DNA of 64,000 nucleotides from Paenibacillus_I sp035510375 (GCF_035510375.1 NZ_DATKHG010000027.1), one strand, 5' to 3'; positions 25,262 through 34,651 are shown, counted from the first letter of the stretch. Numbers and translations: made by a program. Notes: generated by a model from the sequence alone, not told the origin.

Positions 25262-26992
25262 TTGCTGAGGACGCATATGAAGCGGTATGCCGGTTATTAT
25301 CTGCTGGCCTTTTTGCTGCTCGGCTCGGCCAATGTCGTATACGCCTGGTTTCCGAAGGTGCTGGGCGAATTCACCGACCTGCTGCAGCGCGGCGCGCTGA
25401 CACGGGAAGGGGTGCGGGATCACGCCGTTCGGCTAATGGCGATCGGCATCGCCTACGGCGTCCTGTTCGGGGCGGGCCAATACATCAACCACCGGCTCGG
25501 CCGCTATTTCGAGTTCTCGGCCCGGGAGCGGCTGTTCGGGCATTTTACGCGATTGAGCGAGGCTTATTTCTCCCGTAACGGCATCGGCAAGCTGCTCAGC
25601 TACGTCATGAACGACGTGACCGCGGTGCGGGAAGCAATCGCGAACGGACTGAATCAAATGACGAACGCGTCGGTGCTGCTTGTCTCGACGGTCGCCGTCA
25701 TGCTGTTTACCGACATTCCGCTTTACCTGCTGGCGTTCAGCATGGTGCCGCTGCTAACGATACCGCTGCTGGTCACCCGCTTCGGCCCGCGCATCAGGCG
25801 GCAATCCGAGCAGGTGCAGGAAGCTCTCGCGGCCATGACGGAGTCGGCGGAGGAGCAGTTCGGCGGCATCAAGGTGACCAAAACGTTCGCGGCCGAACCG
25901 ATCGCGCGCCTGCGGTTCGGCGATACGGTCGAACGGATCCGCAACAACCAGTTGGAGCTGGTCAAGCTGAGCGCCATGTTTCAGGCGGCGCTGCCGTTCG
26001 CCGGCGCCGTGTCGCTCGGCATCGCGATGACCTACGGGGGCATTCTGGTCGTGCAAGACAGGCTGTCGCTCGGAGAGTTCGTCGCGCTGACGCTGTATCT
26101 TCGGATGATCATGAATCCGCTCCAGCAGATCGGCAACGTCATTAATATTGTCCAGCGCTCGCGCGCGTCCTTGGACCGGTTGAACGGACTGTTTGCCGTC
26201 AAGCCCGATATTCGGGAGTGCGACACGGCCGCCCCGCTGCCGCCCGGCGCCGCCGATGTGGAGATCCGCGGATTGACGTTCGCCTATCCGGATTCCGCGA
26301 GGCCCGCCCTGGCCGAAATCCGTTTGCGGGTTGAGGCGGGGAAGACGGTGGGCGTTATCGGCATGACGGGCAGCGGCAAGTCGACGCTGGTGAAGCTGCT
26401 GCTGCGCGTTTACGATCCGCCCGCCGGCACCGTATTTATCGGCGGCTGTGACATTCGCGGCGCAACGCTCGAAAGCCTCCGGACCTCGATTGCGTATGTG
26501 CCTCAGGACGGCTTTCTGTTCAGCACGACGATCGGGGACAACATCGCGTTCTATGAGCGGAGCGCCGATCCGAAGCGCGTGGAGCTCGCGGCCAAGCTCG
26601 CGGACATCTACGACAACGTGGCGCAATTCCCCGATCGGTTCGACACGAAGCTCGGGGAGCGCGGGCTGACTTTGTCCGGCGGCCAGCGCCAGCGCACCGG
26701 CCTGGCGCGCGGCTTGATCAAGGACGCGCCGATCCTCATTCTGGACGACAGCGTCAGCGCGGTGGATACGGTGACGGAAACGGCCATCATCGACAGCCTG
26801 CGCCGGACACGGGCGGGCAAGACGACGATTCTGATCGCGCATCGGATCAGCGCCGTCATGCATGCCGACGAAATCGTCGTCCTGCACGAGGGGCGCGTGG
26901 TCGAACGGGGAACACATGGCGAGCTCTTGAAGCGGAGCGGGTACTATGCCTCGCTGTACGCCATACAAGGGGAGGGAGCGTCCTATGGGTGA
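25262..26992 (+). CDS. Heterodimeric ABC exporter subunit with degenerate site (YfiB-like)
   Basis: A 576-residue half-transporter. I chose the TTG at 25262, seven bases after GGAGGG; an ATG 15 bp further in (MKRYAGYYLLAFLL) is also possible. Six helices are followed by a nucleotide-binding domain with Walker A GMTGSGKS, signature LSGGQRQR and Walker B LILDDSVSAVD, again with Asp replacing the catalytic Glu. Its stop overlaps the next gene by 8 bp. This repeats the design of the pair at 16-20 kb. Confidence 0.9.
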   Translation: MLRTHMKRYAGYYLLAFLLLGSANVVYAWFPKVLGEFTDLLQRGALTREGVRDHAVRLMAIGIAYGVLFGAGQYINHRLGRYFEFSARERLFGHFTRLSEAYFSRNGIGKLLSYVMNDVTAVREAIANGLNQMTNASVLLVSTVAVMLFTDIPLYLLAFSMVPLLTIPLLVTRFGPRIRRQSEQVQEALAAMTESAEEQFGGIKVTKTFAAEPIARLRFGDTVERIRNNQLELVKLSAMFQAALPFAGAVSLGIAMTYGGILVVQDRLSLGEFVALTLYLRMIMNPLQQIGNVINIVQRSRASLDRLNGLFAVKPDIRECDTAAPLPPGAADVEIRGLTFAYPDSARPALAEIRLRVEAGKTVGVIGMTGSGKSTLVKLLLRVYDPPAGTVFIGGCDIRGATLESLRTSIAYVPQDGFLFSTTIGDNIAFYERSADPKRVELAAKLADIYDNVAQFPDRFDTKLGERGLTLSGGQRQRTGLARGLIKDAPILILDDSVSAVDTVTETAIIDSLRRTRAGKTTILIAHRISAVMHADEIVVLHEGRVVERGTHGELLKRSGYYASLYAIQGEGASYG

Positions 26993-28805
26993 TAAGAAGA
27001 CGCGGGCGGCAGCGGCGGCTCGGCGGGCTTCGGCGGACGACAGGCGCAGGGCGATCCGCTCGCTGCTCGGCTACGCGAGGCCGCACCGGATGACGTTCCT
27101 GGCCGGCTTCCTGTGCACGTTCCTGGCGATCGCGGCCGATTTGCTGCAGCCTTATATCGTCAAGATCGCCATCGACGATGCGATTCCGCTCGGCACGCGC
27201 GCAATTCCGCTTCTGATCGGGCTCGGGGCCGCATATCTGTCGCTGGCGGGCGTCGGCTTGTTCTTCACGTATTGGCAGGGCGTCATGATGCAGCGGGCCG
27301 GCCAAGGGATCGTCGCGCAGCTGCGCAACGATCTGTTCGGCCACATCTCGGGCCAGTCGATGTCGTTCTTCGACCGCCATCCGATCGGCAGCCTGGTGAC
27401 GAACGAATCGAGCGACACCGAGACGATCAACCAGTTTTTCACCCAAGTGCTCCTGAGCCTCGTGCGCGACGGGTTGTCGATCGTCATGATCATCGGCTTC
27501 ATGTTCTATCTGGACGTGACGCTGGCGCTGTACTGCCTGATCCTCTTTCCGGTCATCTTCATCATCGCGGCGCTATACCGTAAAATGCTGCGCAGCGCCT
27601 ACCAGAAAGCCCGTTCCCAGCTGTCGCGGCTGATCGCCTTCATCGCTGAAAACCTGGCCGGCATGAGCCTGATCCAGACGTACCATCAGGAAAAGGAGCA
27701 GATCGGCCGGTTCGCCGAACGCAACGGCCGCTATCTGGGAGACAGCCTGCGCGAGGTCAGGGGGACGATTCTGTTCAACCGCTCGTTCGACTTGCTGGGC
27801 AACGTGTCGGTGGCGCTCGTCGTATGGCTCGGCGGCTACGCCGTCCTGGACCGGACGTTCGAGTTCGGCGTGCTGTATGCGTTCATCAGCTATATCCGCC
27901 AATTTTTCCAGCCGATCAACCAGATTACGCAGCAGTGGAACACGTTCCAGTCCACGCTCGTATCGATGGACCGCTTATGGCGCATTTTCCGGGTCGAGCC
28001 GGAAGTCCGCGATCCCGCCCCCGAGGACACGAAAGAGCTCGGAGCGGACCGGGTCGAAGGCAGGATCGACTTCAACAATATCCGCTTCTCTTACGTGGAT
28101 GAGCAAGAGGTGCTGCGGGATCTGGATCTTCACATCCGGCCGGGCGAATTCGTCGGCATCGTGGGGACGACCGGGGCGGGGAAAAGCTCGCTCGTAAACC
28201 TGTTGGCACGCTTCTACGACGTGAAAAAAGGGAGCATCCGCATCGACGGCGTCGACATCCGCCGGCTGACGCTCGATTCGCTTCACCGCATCGTCGGATT
28301 GGTGCAGCAGGAGCCGTTTCTGTACTCGGGCACGGTGCTCGACAACGTCCGGCTGTTCCGGGAGGACATTACGCGGGAGGAGGTCGTGCAGGCGTGCAAG
28401 GCGGTGGGCGCTGATGCGATGATCGCACGGCTCAAGCACGGGTATGATACGCGGCTGTCGGAGCGGGGCAGCGGCTTGTCGGCCGGCGAGCGGCAGCTTG
28501 TGTCGTTCGCGCGCATTCTCGTCTTCAAGCCGAAAATCCTCATCCTGGACGAAGCGACGGCGAACCTGGATTCCCATACCGAGCGGCTTATCCAGCAGGC
28601 GCTCGACCGGGTGTCGCTCGGGCGGACGACGCTCGTCATCGCGCACCGGCTGTCGACGATCATGCATGCCGACCGCATTATCGTGATGCAGCAGGGGCGG
28701 ATCGTCGAGGAAGGCACGCATGGGCGGCTGCTTGCGGCCGGCGGCTGCTATGCCGAGCTGCACAGCCATTCGTTGCGCAAGGTGCGAGGCGGCGGGATCG
28801 GGTAA
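26985..28805 (+). CDS. Heterodimeric ABC exporter subunit with catalytic site (YfiC-like)
   Basis: A 607-residue half-transporter starting MGDKKTRAAAAARR, with GGAGGGAG just ahead of the ATG and an overlap with the previous gene. It has six helices and a nucleotide-binding domain with Walker A GTTGAGKS (about 394), signature LSAGERQL and Walker B LILDEATANLD with the catalytic Glu. Together with the preceding gene it would form an asymmetric multidrug-type exporter. It lacks the large extracellular insertion of the BmrD-like protein. Confidence 0.9.
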   Translation: MGDKKTRAAAAARRASADDRRRAIRSLLGYARPHRMTFLAGFLCTFLAIAADLLQPYIVKIAIDDAIPLGTRAIPLLIGLGAAYLSLAGVGLFFTYWQGVMMQRAGQGIVAQLRNDLFGHISGQSMSFFDRHPIGSLVTNESSDTETINQFFTQVLLSLVRDGLSIVMIIGFMFYLDVTLALYCLILFPVIFIIAALYRKMLRSAYQKARSQLSRLIAFIAENLAGMSLIQTYHQEKEQIGRFAERNGRYLGDSLREVRGTILFNRSFDLLGNVSVALVVWLGGYAVLDRTFEFGVLYAFISYIRQFFQPINQITQQWNTFQSTLVSMDRLWRIFRVEPEVRDPAPEDTKELGADRVEGRIDFNNIRFSYVDEQEVLRDLDLHIRPGEFVGIVGTTGAGKSSLVNLLARFYDVKKGSIRIDGVDIRRLTLDSLHRIVGLVQQEPFLYSGTVLDNVRLFREDITREEVVQACKAVGADAMIARLKHGYDTRLSERGSGLSAGERQLVSFARILVFKPKILILDEATANLDSHTERLIQQALDRVSLGRTTLVIAHRLSTIMHADRIIVMQQGRIVEEGTHGRLLAAGGCYAELHSHSLRKVRGGGIG

Positions 28806-28941
28806 TGGAGGCGGCGCGCGCTGCGGGAAAGTTGCAGGGACTGCTTGAATCGGGCGCTATCCGGGTAAAAAAAGCTTGTATGCGCGGATGCGGCGCGCCC
28901 GGCGCGCCGTGTCGGCAGCGAGCGAAAGGAGTGGATGCCGC

Positions 28942-29472
28942 ATGACGCAAGCGAAGAAGATCGCGTTTCTGCTGGCGGACGAATTCGAGGATTCGGAAAT
29001 GCGCAATCCTTATGAGGAAATGACGAAGAACGGCCACGAGTCGGTCATCATCAGCCTGGAGAAGAACGCGGAGCTGAAGGGGAAAAAGGGGACCGTCGCC
29101 TATACGTCCCACCTGGCCGCGAAGGAAGCGAAGGCGAGCGACTACGACGCCGTCATCATTCCGGGCGGCAAGTCGCCCTCCCGTCTGATGAACGACAAGG
29201 ACGTGCAGGCGTTCGTGAAGCAGGCGGACCGAGCCGGCATCACGATCGCGGCGATCTGCCACGGTCCGCAACTATTGGCGGCGGCGGGGCTGCTGCAAGG
29301 ACGCACGCTGACGTCCTACCCCGGCATCGCCGACGAGGTGAAGGCGGCCGGCGGACAATTCGTCGACAAGGAGGTTGTCGTCGACCGCAACCTGGTGACG
29401 TCGCGCACCCCGGAGGACGAGCCTGCTTTCATCGAGCAGACGCTGAACCGGCTCGGCACGAATGCTTATTGA
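28942..29472 (+). CDS. DJ-1/PfpI family protein (YraA-like, general stress)
   Basis: A 176-residue cytoplasmic protein behind GAAAGGAG. The nucleophile elbow is AICHGPQLL with Cys106, and the preceding acidic motif is in AFLLADEFEDSEM. Bacterial PfpI/YraA members are protein deglycases or stress proteins. Length and motifs are complete. The gene is monocistronic and followed by two inverted-repeat structures. Confidence 0.88.
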   Translation: MTQAKKIAFLLADEFEDSEMRNPYEEMTKNGHESVIISLEKNAELKGKKGTVAYTSHLAAKEAKASDYDAVIIPGGKSPSRLMNDKDVQAFVKQADRAGITIAAICHGPQLLAAAGLLQGRTLTSYPGIADEVKAAGGQFVDKEVVVDRNLVTSRTPEDEPAFIEQTLNRLGTNAY

Positions 29473-29505
29473 CCGGCCCGCGCGCGTGGAGCCGCGGGTT
29501 TCGCA

Positions 29506-29553
29506 CCGGCGCTATTAACGCGAGCCTCTTCCGGCGGGCGTTAATAGCGCCGG
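29506..29553. repeat. Perfect 16-bp inverted repeat
   Basis: CCGGCGCTATTAACGC (29506-29521) and GCGTTAATAGCGCCGG (29538-29553) flank a 16-base loop. There is no T run on either side, so it is not a normal terminator. A true terminator follows 40 bp later. Confidence 0.85.
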
Positions 29554-29592
29554 ATGGATAGCGGCTGTCAGATCAATAGGGGCAGTGCCGCG

Positions 29593-29630
29593 ACAACCGC
29601 CGAAGCGCATCGCTTCGGCGGTTGTTTTTG
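29593..29630 (+). terminator. Rho-independent terminator after the PfpI gene
   Basis: 15-bp perfect stem ACAACCGCCGAAGCG / CGCTTCGGCGGTTGT with a CAT loop, followed by TTTTTG. Confidence 0.85.
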
Positions 29631-29749
29631 CCATTCGGCGAAGGCGGTGCCCGGGACGGGCCGCTTCTGCTATAATGGAACGGTTAAGACAAGCCGCTCC
29701 GCGCGGAGCAAGAACGGCGGCGCGGCAATCGGGGGAGAGGGCAACCGCA

Positions 29750-30967
29750 ATGGCAAGGGAAAGAATCGAAGAGGTCGCGCTTCTGCGCGCGCTCGCGTTT
29801 TTCGCGATCGTCATGCAGCACAGCATCGCGGAATATATTTATCGGGCGGATATTTTGCAGCCGGATGCGGTCATGCTGGGCATGCTTTTTCATTTTACCC
29901 GCTTCGGCACTCCGGCCTTCGTGTTTCTATCAGGCGTCATCCTGATCTACAATTATTCGGACAAGCTGGCTTACGGCCCTTACCTGCGCAAAAGGTTCAA
30001 TGATATTCTCGCCCCGTTCCTCGCGTGGACGGTTATTTATTGGGCGACGATCTCAATGGTGATGGACTACTCCTTCGCCGACTTGAACACATGGCGGGAG
30101 CTCGGACGGCAGCTGCTGAAGCCGACGTACGGCTATCATTTGTGGTTTATTCCGATGATTTTTCAATTTTATCTGCTGCTGCCTTTGCTGCTGAAGCTGG
30201 CTGCTCCGCTGAGAAGGTTTGCGATGGGCGAGCCGGATCGCGCCGTCCGGCGTACCGCGTGGCTGCTCGTGCTCGCGGCCGCGGCGTACGGGGCGCTGAT
30301 GTGGTTTTCCTATTACAGGGCGGGCGCTTCCGCTTCGGCTGCCGGCGGCTTGTGGGAATGGCTGCTGGTTAACCGCAACATGTGGTTCGTTTTCTATTTC
30401 TTTTACTTTATGCTGGGCGCGGTATGCGCATACGGCCTGGCGCGGTTCAGGGAAGCGGCCGTCCGCTCGCTCGTCTGGAACGGGCTGCTGTTCATCGGGC
30501 TCTATGTATGGATCGGCTATGAGCTGCTCGGGCTTTCCATGGAGGACATGAAGCTCGGCGCGTCGACCTATTTGCGGCCGGTCACGTTCCTGCTTATCGT
30601 GTCGCAGCTGCTGGCCGCATACGGCGCGGTCGTCGTACTCGATCGCCACGGCGGCATGTTCAAAAAATGGCTGGCCTTCATCGGCAAGCATTCGTTCGGC
30701 GGCTTTCTCGCCCATGCGTATGTATTGATGTTCGTGTCGTTCTATACGCGGCAGTTTGAGTTGGCCGGCTACCACCTTCCGGCGGCCGTGCTGACGTTCG
30801 TCGTCGTGGCCGCCGTCTCGATCGGCTTGTCCAAAGCGGCGAGCCTGCTGCCGTTCGGTTGGCTGCTGGTCGGCGCGCAAGGCAGGCGGCGGCCGAAACG
30901 GCCGGCCGGCACGGGCGCTGTCGTCCCGGCGCCCCACAAGGGCACTGGCATCGGCGACAGCAGGTAG
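29750..30967 (+). CDS. Acyltransferase 3 family membrane protein
   Basis: A 405-residue protein with ten or so membrane helices. Start at MARERIEEVALLRALAFFAIV behind GGGGGAGAGG; longer in-frame starts lack a site. The N-terminal segment holds the acyltransferase-3 histidine (AIVMQHSIAEY). Such enzymes acetylate or acylate cell-surface glycans, using an acyl donor passed through the membrane. No glycan operon surrounds it, so the target is unknown. A strong terminator follows 11 bp after the stop. Confidence 0.82.
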   Translation: MARERIEEVALLRALAFFAIVMQHSIAEYIYRADILQPDAVMLGMLFHFTRFGTPAFVFLSGVILIYNYSDKLAYGPYLRKRFNDILAPFLAWTVIYWATISMVMDYSFADLNTWRELGRQLLKPTYGYHLWFIPMIFQFYLLLPLLLKLAAPLRRFAMGEPDRAVRRTAWLLVLAAAAYGALMWFSYYRAGASASAAGGLWEWLLVNRNMWFVFYFFYFMLGAVCAYGLARFREAAVRSLVWNGLLFIGLYVWIGYELLGLSMEDMKLGASTYLRPVTFLLIVSQLLAAYGAVVVLDRHGGMFKKWLAFIGKHSFGGFLAHAYVLMFVSFYTRQFELAGYHLPAAVLTFVVVAAVSIGLSKAASLLPFGWLLVGAQGRRRPKRPAGTGAVVPAPHKGTGIGDSR

Positions 30968-30978
30968 CCAAGCAACCC

Positions 30979-31018
30979 GGAAGGACCGCAAGGGAACGTT
31001 TTCCTTTGCGGTCCTTCC
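30979..31018. terminator. Terminator behind the acyltransferase gene
   Basis: GGAAGGACCGCAAGGGAA / TTCCTTTGCGGTCCTTCC, 18 bp with one G-T pair and a CGTT loop; usable in both directions. Confidence 0.8.
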
Positions 31019-31081
31019 GTCCGTCATGCCGATGCGGATGCCGACGCCGACGCGGGTGCGGTGGACGGCGGCGACGGCGGT

Positions 31082-31274
31082 TCAATGAATCGGCCCGCCC
31101 TCGTGCGCCGCGACCGTATAATCGGTGCGGGCATAGGCGATCCCGTCGACCAGCACCGAGTCGGTCGTATACGCGCGGATCGTGCCCGATGGCAAAATCG
31201 GCTCGTTGTCCTTCCACACCGAGACGGTGCAGCGTACCCGTACGGCACGGCGGTGTAACGGGAATCATTGCCAT
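31082..31274 (-). pseudogene. Possible short gene split by a frameshift
   Basis: The minus strand starts MAMIPVTPPCRT (ATG at 31274) and, after a one-base shift near 31230, continues as VRCTVSVWKDNEPILPSG... to a stop at 31082. The second part has ordinary amino-acid use, unlike the Arg/Pro-rich shadow readings in the other frames. No strong ribosome-binding site precedes the ATG. I do not recognise it. The rest of 31019-31397 holds no gene; a TATACT box near 31362 may belong to the HD-GYP promoter. Confidence 0.35.
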
Positions 31275-31397
31275 TCCGGCACCATCGACAACGGCGACAG
31301 GATTCGGCGGAGCGGGTGCGATTTTACCGCAATCTATTTATTTAGCGAACATTTGGGCTTATACTTAGTTCAATCAGGACGATAGACTTGCATCACG

Positions 31398-32879
31398 ATG
31401 TTGAAAGGCGGTCGTGGCGAAAAGATGCGGATGAAGGCATGGTCATTGTTCGGGCCGGGCGCGGCTATCGGCTTATCATTGGGGTTCTATTTCTGGGTAA
31501 GGACGAAGGCTTCTTTGGACGTTGTCCTGCATCACGAGACGGGCCACTTTTATATCGTTTCGCTCGTGTCGCTGCTTGCCCTGCTTTTGTCGATCGCCGT
31601 CGCTATTGCGGGCATACGGCTTCGCAATGTGAACGTCACCTTTCTGGCGCTCGCGTACATATCGCTTGCAGGGGTGTTCGCCGTCCATGGATTGTCGACT
31701 CCGGGCTTCCTGGTGCACGATGTTTACACTTTGCCGAAAATAACGGCACAGCTCAGCGTTCTGCTGGCTTCCGTATGGATCTGGCTGTCGACGCTGCCCA
31801 CCGATCATGCGGCGGTTCGGGCGCTGGCCCGGTGGCAGCAGATGCTGCTTCCTTTGTGGGCCGCTGCGCTCGTCGTTTTCGGCGTTTTTGCGTTGGTTTA
31901 TCCTTCCCTGGTAGAGGCGCTCCCGATCGGCCTCGGCCCCTACAAATGGCCGGCGGCCGGCGTCACGACCGCCATCTGCCTGTCGGCGATGTTCCGTTAC
32001 CGCGAATCGTATATGCTGACGCGATTCCCGCTGCATATCGGGATCGTGTACAGCTCGGGTTTACTGATCGTCTCGCAGCTCATTATGATCACCGGCTCCA
32101 GCTGGCAGCTAAGCTGGTGGCTTTACCACATTTTTTTGCTGGTTTCCATGCTCATTGTGGTGATCGGCGTCATCCGTCAATATTTGTCGCTTCAGACGAT
32201 CGGCAGCATGCTTGTCGTATTGTTCAAGCCCGATCCCCGAGCCTGGATCGCCTCCTGCATCTCGCCCGGCGTCAAGGAGCTGATCAATGAAACGGAGTCC
32301 AAGGACGCTTACACGGCGGGCCATAACTTCCGCGTGGCGCTTTACGGCCTTCGCCTGGCGGAAGAGATGGGCGTCGGCGCGGTGCAGCTGCGCGCGATGG
32401 CGCAAGGCGGCATCGTGCACGATGTCGGCAAGCTTCGAGTGCCCGATGAAGTGCTGAACAAGCCCGGACGATTGACGCAGGAGGAGCGGCGGATTATTGA
32501 GGAGCATCCGATGCACGGCTATAATCTGTGCAAGCGCCTCGGCTTTATGGGCGAGGAGTTGTCGATCATCCGCTCCCACCATGAGAAGTGGGATGGAACC
32601 GGCTACCCCGACGGGCTGCAGGGAACCGAAATTCCGCTGCTTGCGCGGATCATCGCGGTCGCAGACGTATACGATGCGCTGACGTCGACGCGCGCGTACC
32701 GGACCGCAATGACGCACGAGGAGGCGATGGCCGTCCTCAAGCAGGAGCGCGGCAAGCATTTCGATCCGATGTGTATCGACGGCTGGCTGCGGCTGTGCGA
32801 CCACGACCCGCATTTTATTAAGAGCATCCGGGAGAAGCCGGCAGCGCAGGCATCGGCGATGCGGGCGGCCAACTCGTAA
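31398..32879 (+). CDS. Membrane HD-GYP domain protein (probable c-di-GMP phosphodiesterase)
   Basis: A 493-residue protein. About seven helices (15-260) are followed by a cytoplasmic HD-GYP domain: H in YTAGHNFRVALYG, HD in GGIVHDVGKLRVPD (about 337-350), HH in IIRSHHEKWDGTGYPDGL (GYP signature) and a final D in RIIAVADVYDALTS. HD-GYP proteins degrade cyclic di-GMP, here probably under control of a signal sensed by the membrane part. Starts at 31398 and 31425 are both possible. A terminator follows at 32900. Confidence 0.88.
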   Translation: MLKGGRGEKMRMKAWSLFGPGAAIGLSLGFYFWVRTKASLDVVLHHETGHFYIVSLVSLLALLLSIAVAIAGIRLRNVNVTFLALAYISLAGVFAVHGLSTPGFLVHDVYTLPKITAQLSVLLASVWIWLSTLPTDHAAVRALARWQQMLLPLWAAALVVFGVFALVYPSLVEALPIGLGPYKWPAAGVTTAICLSAMFRYRESYMLTRFPLHIGIVYSSGLLIVSQLIMITGSSWQLSWWLYHIFLLVSMLIVVIGVIRQYLSLQTIGSMLVVLFKPDPRAWIASCISPGVKELINETESKDAYTAGHNFRVALYGLRLAEEMGVGAVQLRAMAQGGIVHDVGKLRVPDEVLNKPGRLTQEERRIIEEHPMHGYNLCKRLGFMGEELSIIRSHHEKWDGTGYPDGLQGTEIPLLARIIAVADVYDALTSTRAYRTAMTHEEAMAVLKQERGKHFDPMCIDGWLRLCDHDPHFIKSIREKPAAQASAMRAANS

Positions 32880-32899
32880 TTTTCGCATGCCAAACGATG

Positions 32900-32930
32900 T
32901 CCCGGCCCGGGGTGGCCGGGATATTGTTTT
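32900..32930 (+). terminator. Terminator of the HD-GYP gene
   Basis: TCCCGGCC-CGGGGT-GGCCGGGA followed by TATTGTTTT. Confidence 0.7.
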
Positions 32931-33106
32931 CTCACCGGATCGGTCTCAAGCATTGTCGGCTTTCCAAGTCCCGGGCATGGTCTCTCGTCTAATAATTCTA
33001 ACAAATATCTAACAATCGGTTGTTGGAGGGAAAGCGAGTATAGTATATTGGATATATACAACAATCGACAGACATTGCGAGGAGCCCAATTAAAGGTGGT
33101 CGAACC

Positions 33107-33829
33107 GTGTACAAGATACTAGTGATCGAAGACGACGTTATCATGGGCGATATGCTGTGTATGTATTTGACCGAGGAAGGGTATGAAGTCAAGCAGGCGG
33201 TAAACGGACAAGACGGCTTGCGGCTCGCGGATTATTTTCAGCCGGACGTGATTTTGCTTGATTTGATGCTGCCCGATCGGGATGGTATGGATTTGTGCGT
33301 CGACATCCGCAAAGACTCCGATGTGCCGATCATGATCGTATCCATGAAGACGGAGGTGTCGGAACGGGTCCAGGCCCTGAAAGCGGGGGCGGACGATTAT
33401 TTGTGCAAGCCGTTCAGTCTGCATGAGTTGACGGCCAGAGTGTTCGCCCTCATCAGGCGGGCCAGGGCAAGAATGTCGAACAACGGCGCCGGAGGGGAAG
33501 CGGAGGAGAAGGACGGCACGGAAGGGAATCAGGTCAAGCCGATTCAGCTTGATATCGATAGACGGCTGCTTATCGTCCGCGGCCGGCAGGTGGAGACGAC
33601 ATTTTCCGAATTCGAGATCATGCGTTTATTCCTTGAGCATCCCGGGAAGGTTTACACCAGAGAGGATTTGATCAATGCGATTCGAGGCTTCGATTCCTTC
33701 GTCACGGATCGGGCGATCGACGTTCACATCGTTAATCTGCGCAAGAAGGTGGAACAGAATCCGCGGTCGCCGCGCTATATTAAAACCGTCTGGGGGGTCG
33801 GTTATAAATATATCAATGGCTCCGACTAG
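33107..33829 (+). CDS. OmpR/PhoB-family response regulator
   Basis: A 240-residue regulator with a GTG start behind AAAGGTGGT. The receiver domain has the acidic pocket E8/D9, the phosphorylation site D52 in VILLDLMLPD and the conserved Lys in DDYLCKPFS. A linker rich in Gly/Glu (about 122-140) leads to a winged-helix DNA-binding domain ending in YIKTVWGVGYKY. No sensor kinase adjoins it, so its partner is elsewhere, perhaps one of the kinases in this window (inference). The upstream region is AT-rich, with TTGTTG and TATAGTATATT boxes near 33020-33045. Confidence 0.92.
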   Translation: MYKILVIEDDVIMGDMLCMYLTEEGYEVKQAVNGQDGLRLADYFQPDVILLDLMLPDRDGMDLCVDIRKDSDVPIMIVSMKTEVSERVQALKAGADDYLCKPFSLHELTARVFALIRRARARMSNNGAGGEAEEKDGTEGNQVKPIQLDIDRRLLIVRGRQVETTFSEFEIMRLFLEHPGKVYTREDLINAIRGFDSFVTDRAIDVHIVNLRKKVEQNPRSPRYIKTVWGVGYKYINGSD

Positions 33830-33875
33830 TACTAGCCGGAACGGTCTCTCGGCAGCCGGCAAACCGCTCCACAAA

Positions 33876-33923
33876 GAAAAGGTACCGATACCGCGTCTGC
33901 CTGCGCCGGTCCGGTGCCTTTTC
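33876..33923 (+). terminator. Terminator of the response regulator gene
   Basis: GAAAAGGTACCG / CGGTGCCTTTTC with a 24-base loop. Confidence 0.65.
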
Positions 33924-33980
33924 TTCGACCTTCGTCGGAGTTCAGGTGTGCCATATAAATAAAGTATATGTCTTTTGCGG

Positions 33981-34199
33981 TCAGGAAACGTCAAGATACA
34001 GTTTGGTTCCGTCCGCATATTGAAAGATGGCCACGTCGCGAATCATCTGAACGGATTTGATTCGCTTCCATTTTTTGCGGAAATCGAAGTCCAGGGCCAT
34101 TTTCTCAAGTTTGCTGTTCAGAAGCTCGAAAGACTCATGATGTTCTGCCGTAATGTACACCGGAACCGACCTTTTGCTGAACGTAATCACTTTCATCAT
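33981..34199 (-). CDS. Small protein of unknown function
   Basis: A 72-residue protein (MMKVITFSKRSVPVYITAEH...) behind a perfect AGGAGGT. It has an even mix of charged and hydrophobic residues, a predicted helix (ESFELLNSKLEKMALDF) and a C-terminal strand pattern (VAIFQYADGTKLYLDV). It is probably a small cytoplasmic protein. I do not recognise the family. The AT-rich gap 34200-34456 to its right has no gene. Confidence 0.7.
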   Translation of the reverse strand: MMKVITFSKRSVPVYITAEHHESFELLNSKLEKMALDFDFRKKWKRIKSVQMIRDVAIFQYADGTKLYLDVS

Positions 34200-34394
34200 C
34201 GTACGTGTACCTCCTATCCTTTGAAAGTAGTATAGAATGAATAAATTAGAATTCTTTAAGAAACAAATCAGCCGATTGTTTATTTATTTAACGGCTTTCT
34301 AACAAACGCGGGATCCTAGCCTTCTGTTGGTATATTACCCGATTGGGAGAAAAACTTTACCGTTGTGCATGAAAATACTCCCCTAAAATAAAAA

Positions 34395-34434
34395 GCGGAC
34401 CGCCGCACGGAAACGCGTTCCGCCGGCAGCCCGC
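34395..34434 (-). terminator. Terminator of the His-rich protein gene
   Basis: Minus strand: GCGG...GGAACGCGTTTCC...CCGCTTTTTATTTT, 23 bp after the stop. Confidence 0.6.
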
Positions 34435-34456
34435 TGCCTGTTCTGGCAGGGTTCGA

Positions 34457-34651
34457 TCAACTCGAGAAGCTGCTGTATCTGTTCTTGTAGTACGTGTTTC
34501 CGTAATGGCCGTGATGGCCGTGATGGCCGCTGTGCGGCGGGCGGTGCCCGTGATGCTTATGGGCGCTGCTGCTGTAGCGGTTATAATGGGGATGTCTGTG
34601 TTTGCTTCCCATCAGGGAATAGAGAATCCGTTTGATGAAATGACCAAGCAA
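34457..34651 (-). CDS. Small His/Tyr/Ser-rich protein
   Basis: A 64-residue protein from a TTG start (reading MLGHFIKRILYSLMGSKHRH) five bases after GGAGGTGG; an ATG 39 bp upstream lacks a site. After a short hydrophobic N-terminus, the chain is dominated by His, Tyr, Ser and Gly (HKHHGHRPPHSGHHGHHGHYG). Such composition is common in spore coat or metal-binding proteins of Bacilli; function is inferred only loosely. Confidence 0.65.
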   Translation of the reverse strand: MLGHFIKRILYSLMGSKHRHPHYNRYSSSAHKHHGHRPPHSGHHGHHGHYGNTYYKNRYSSFSS

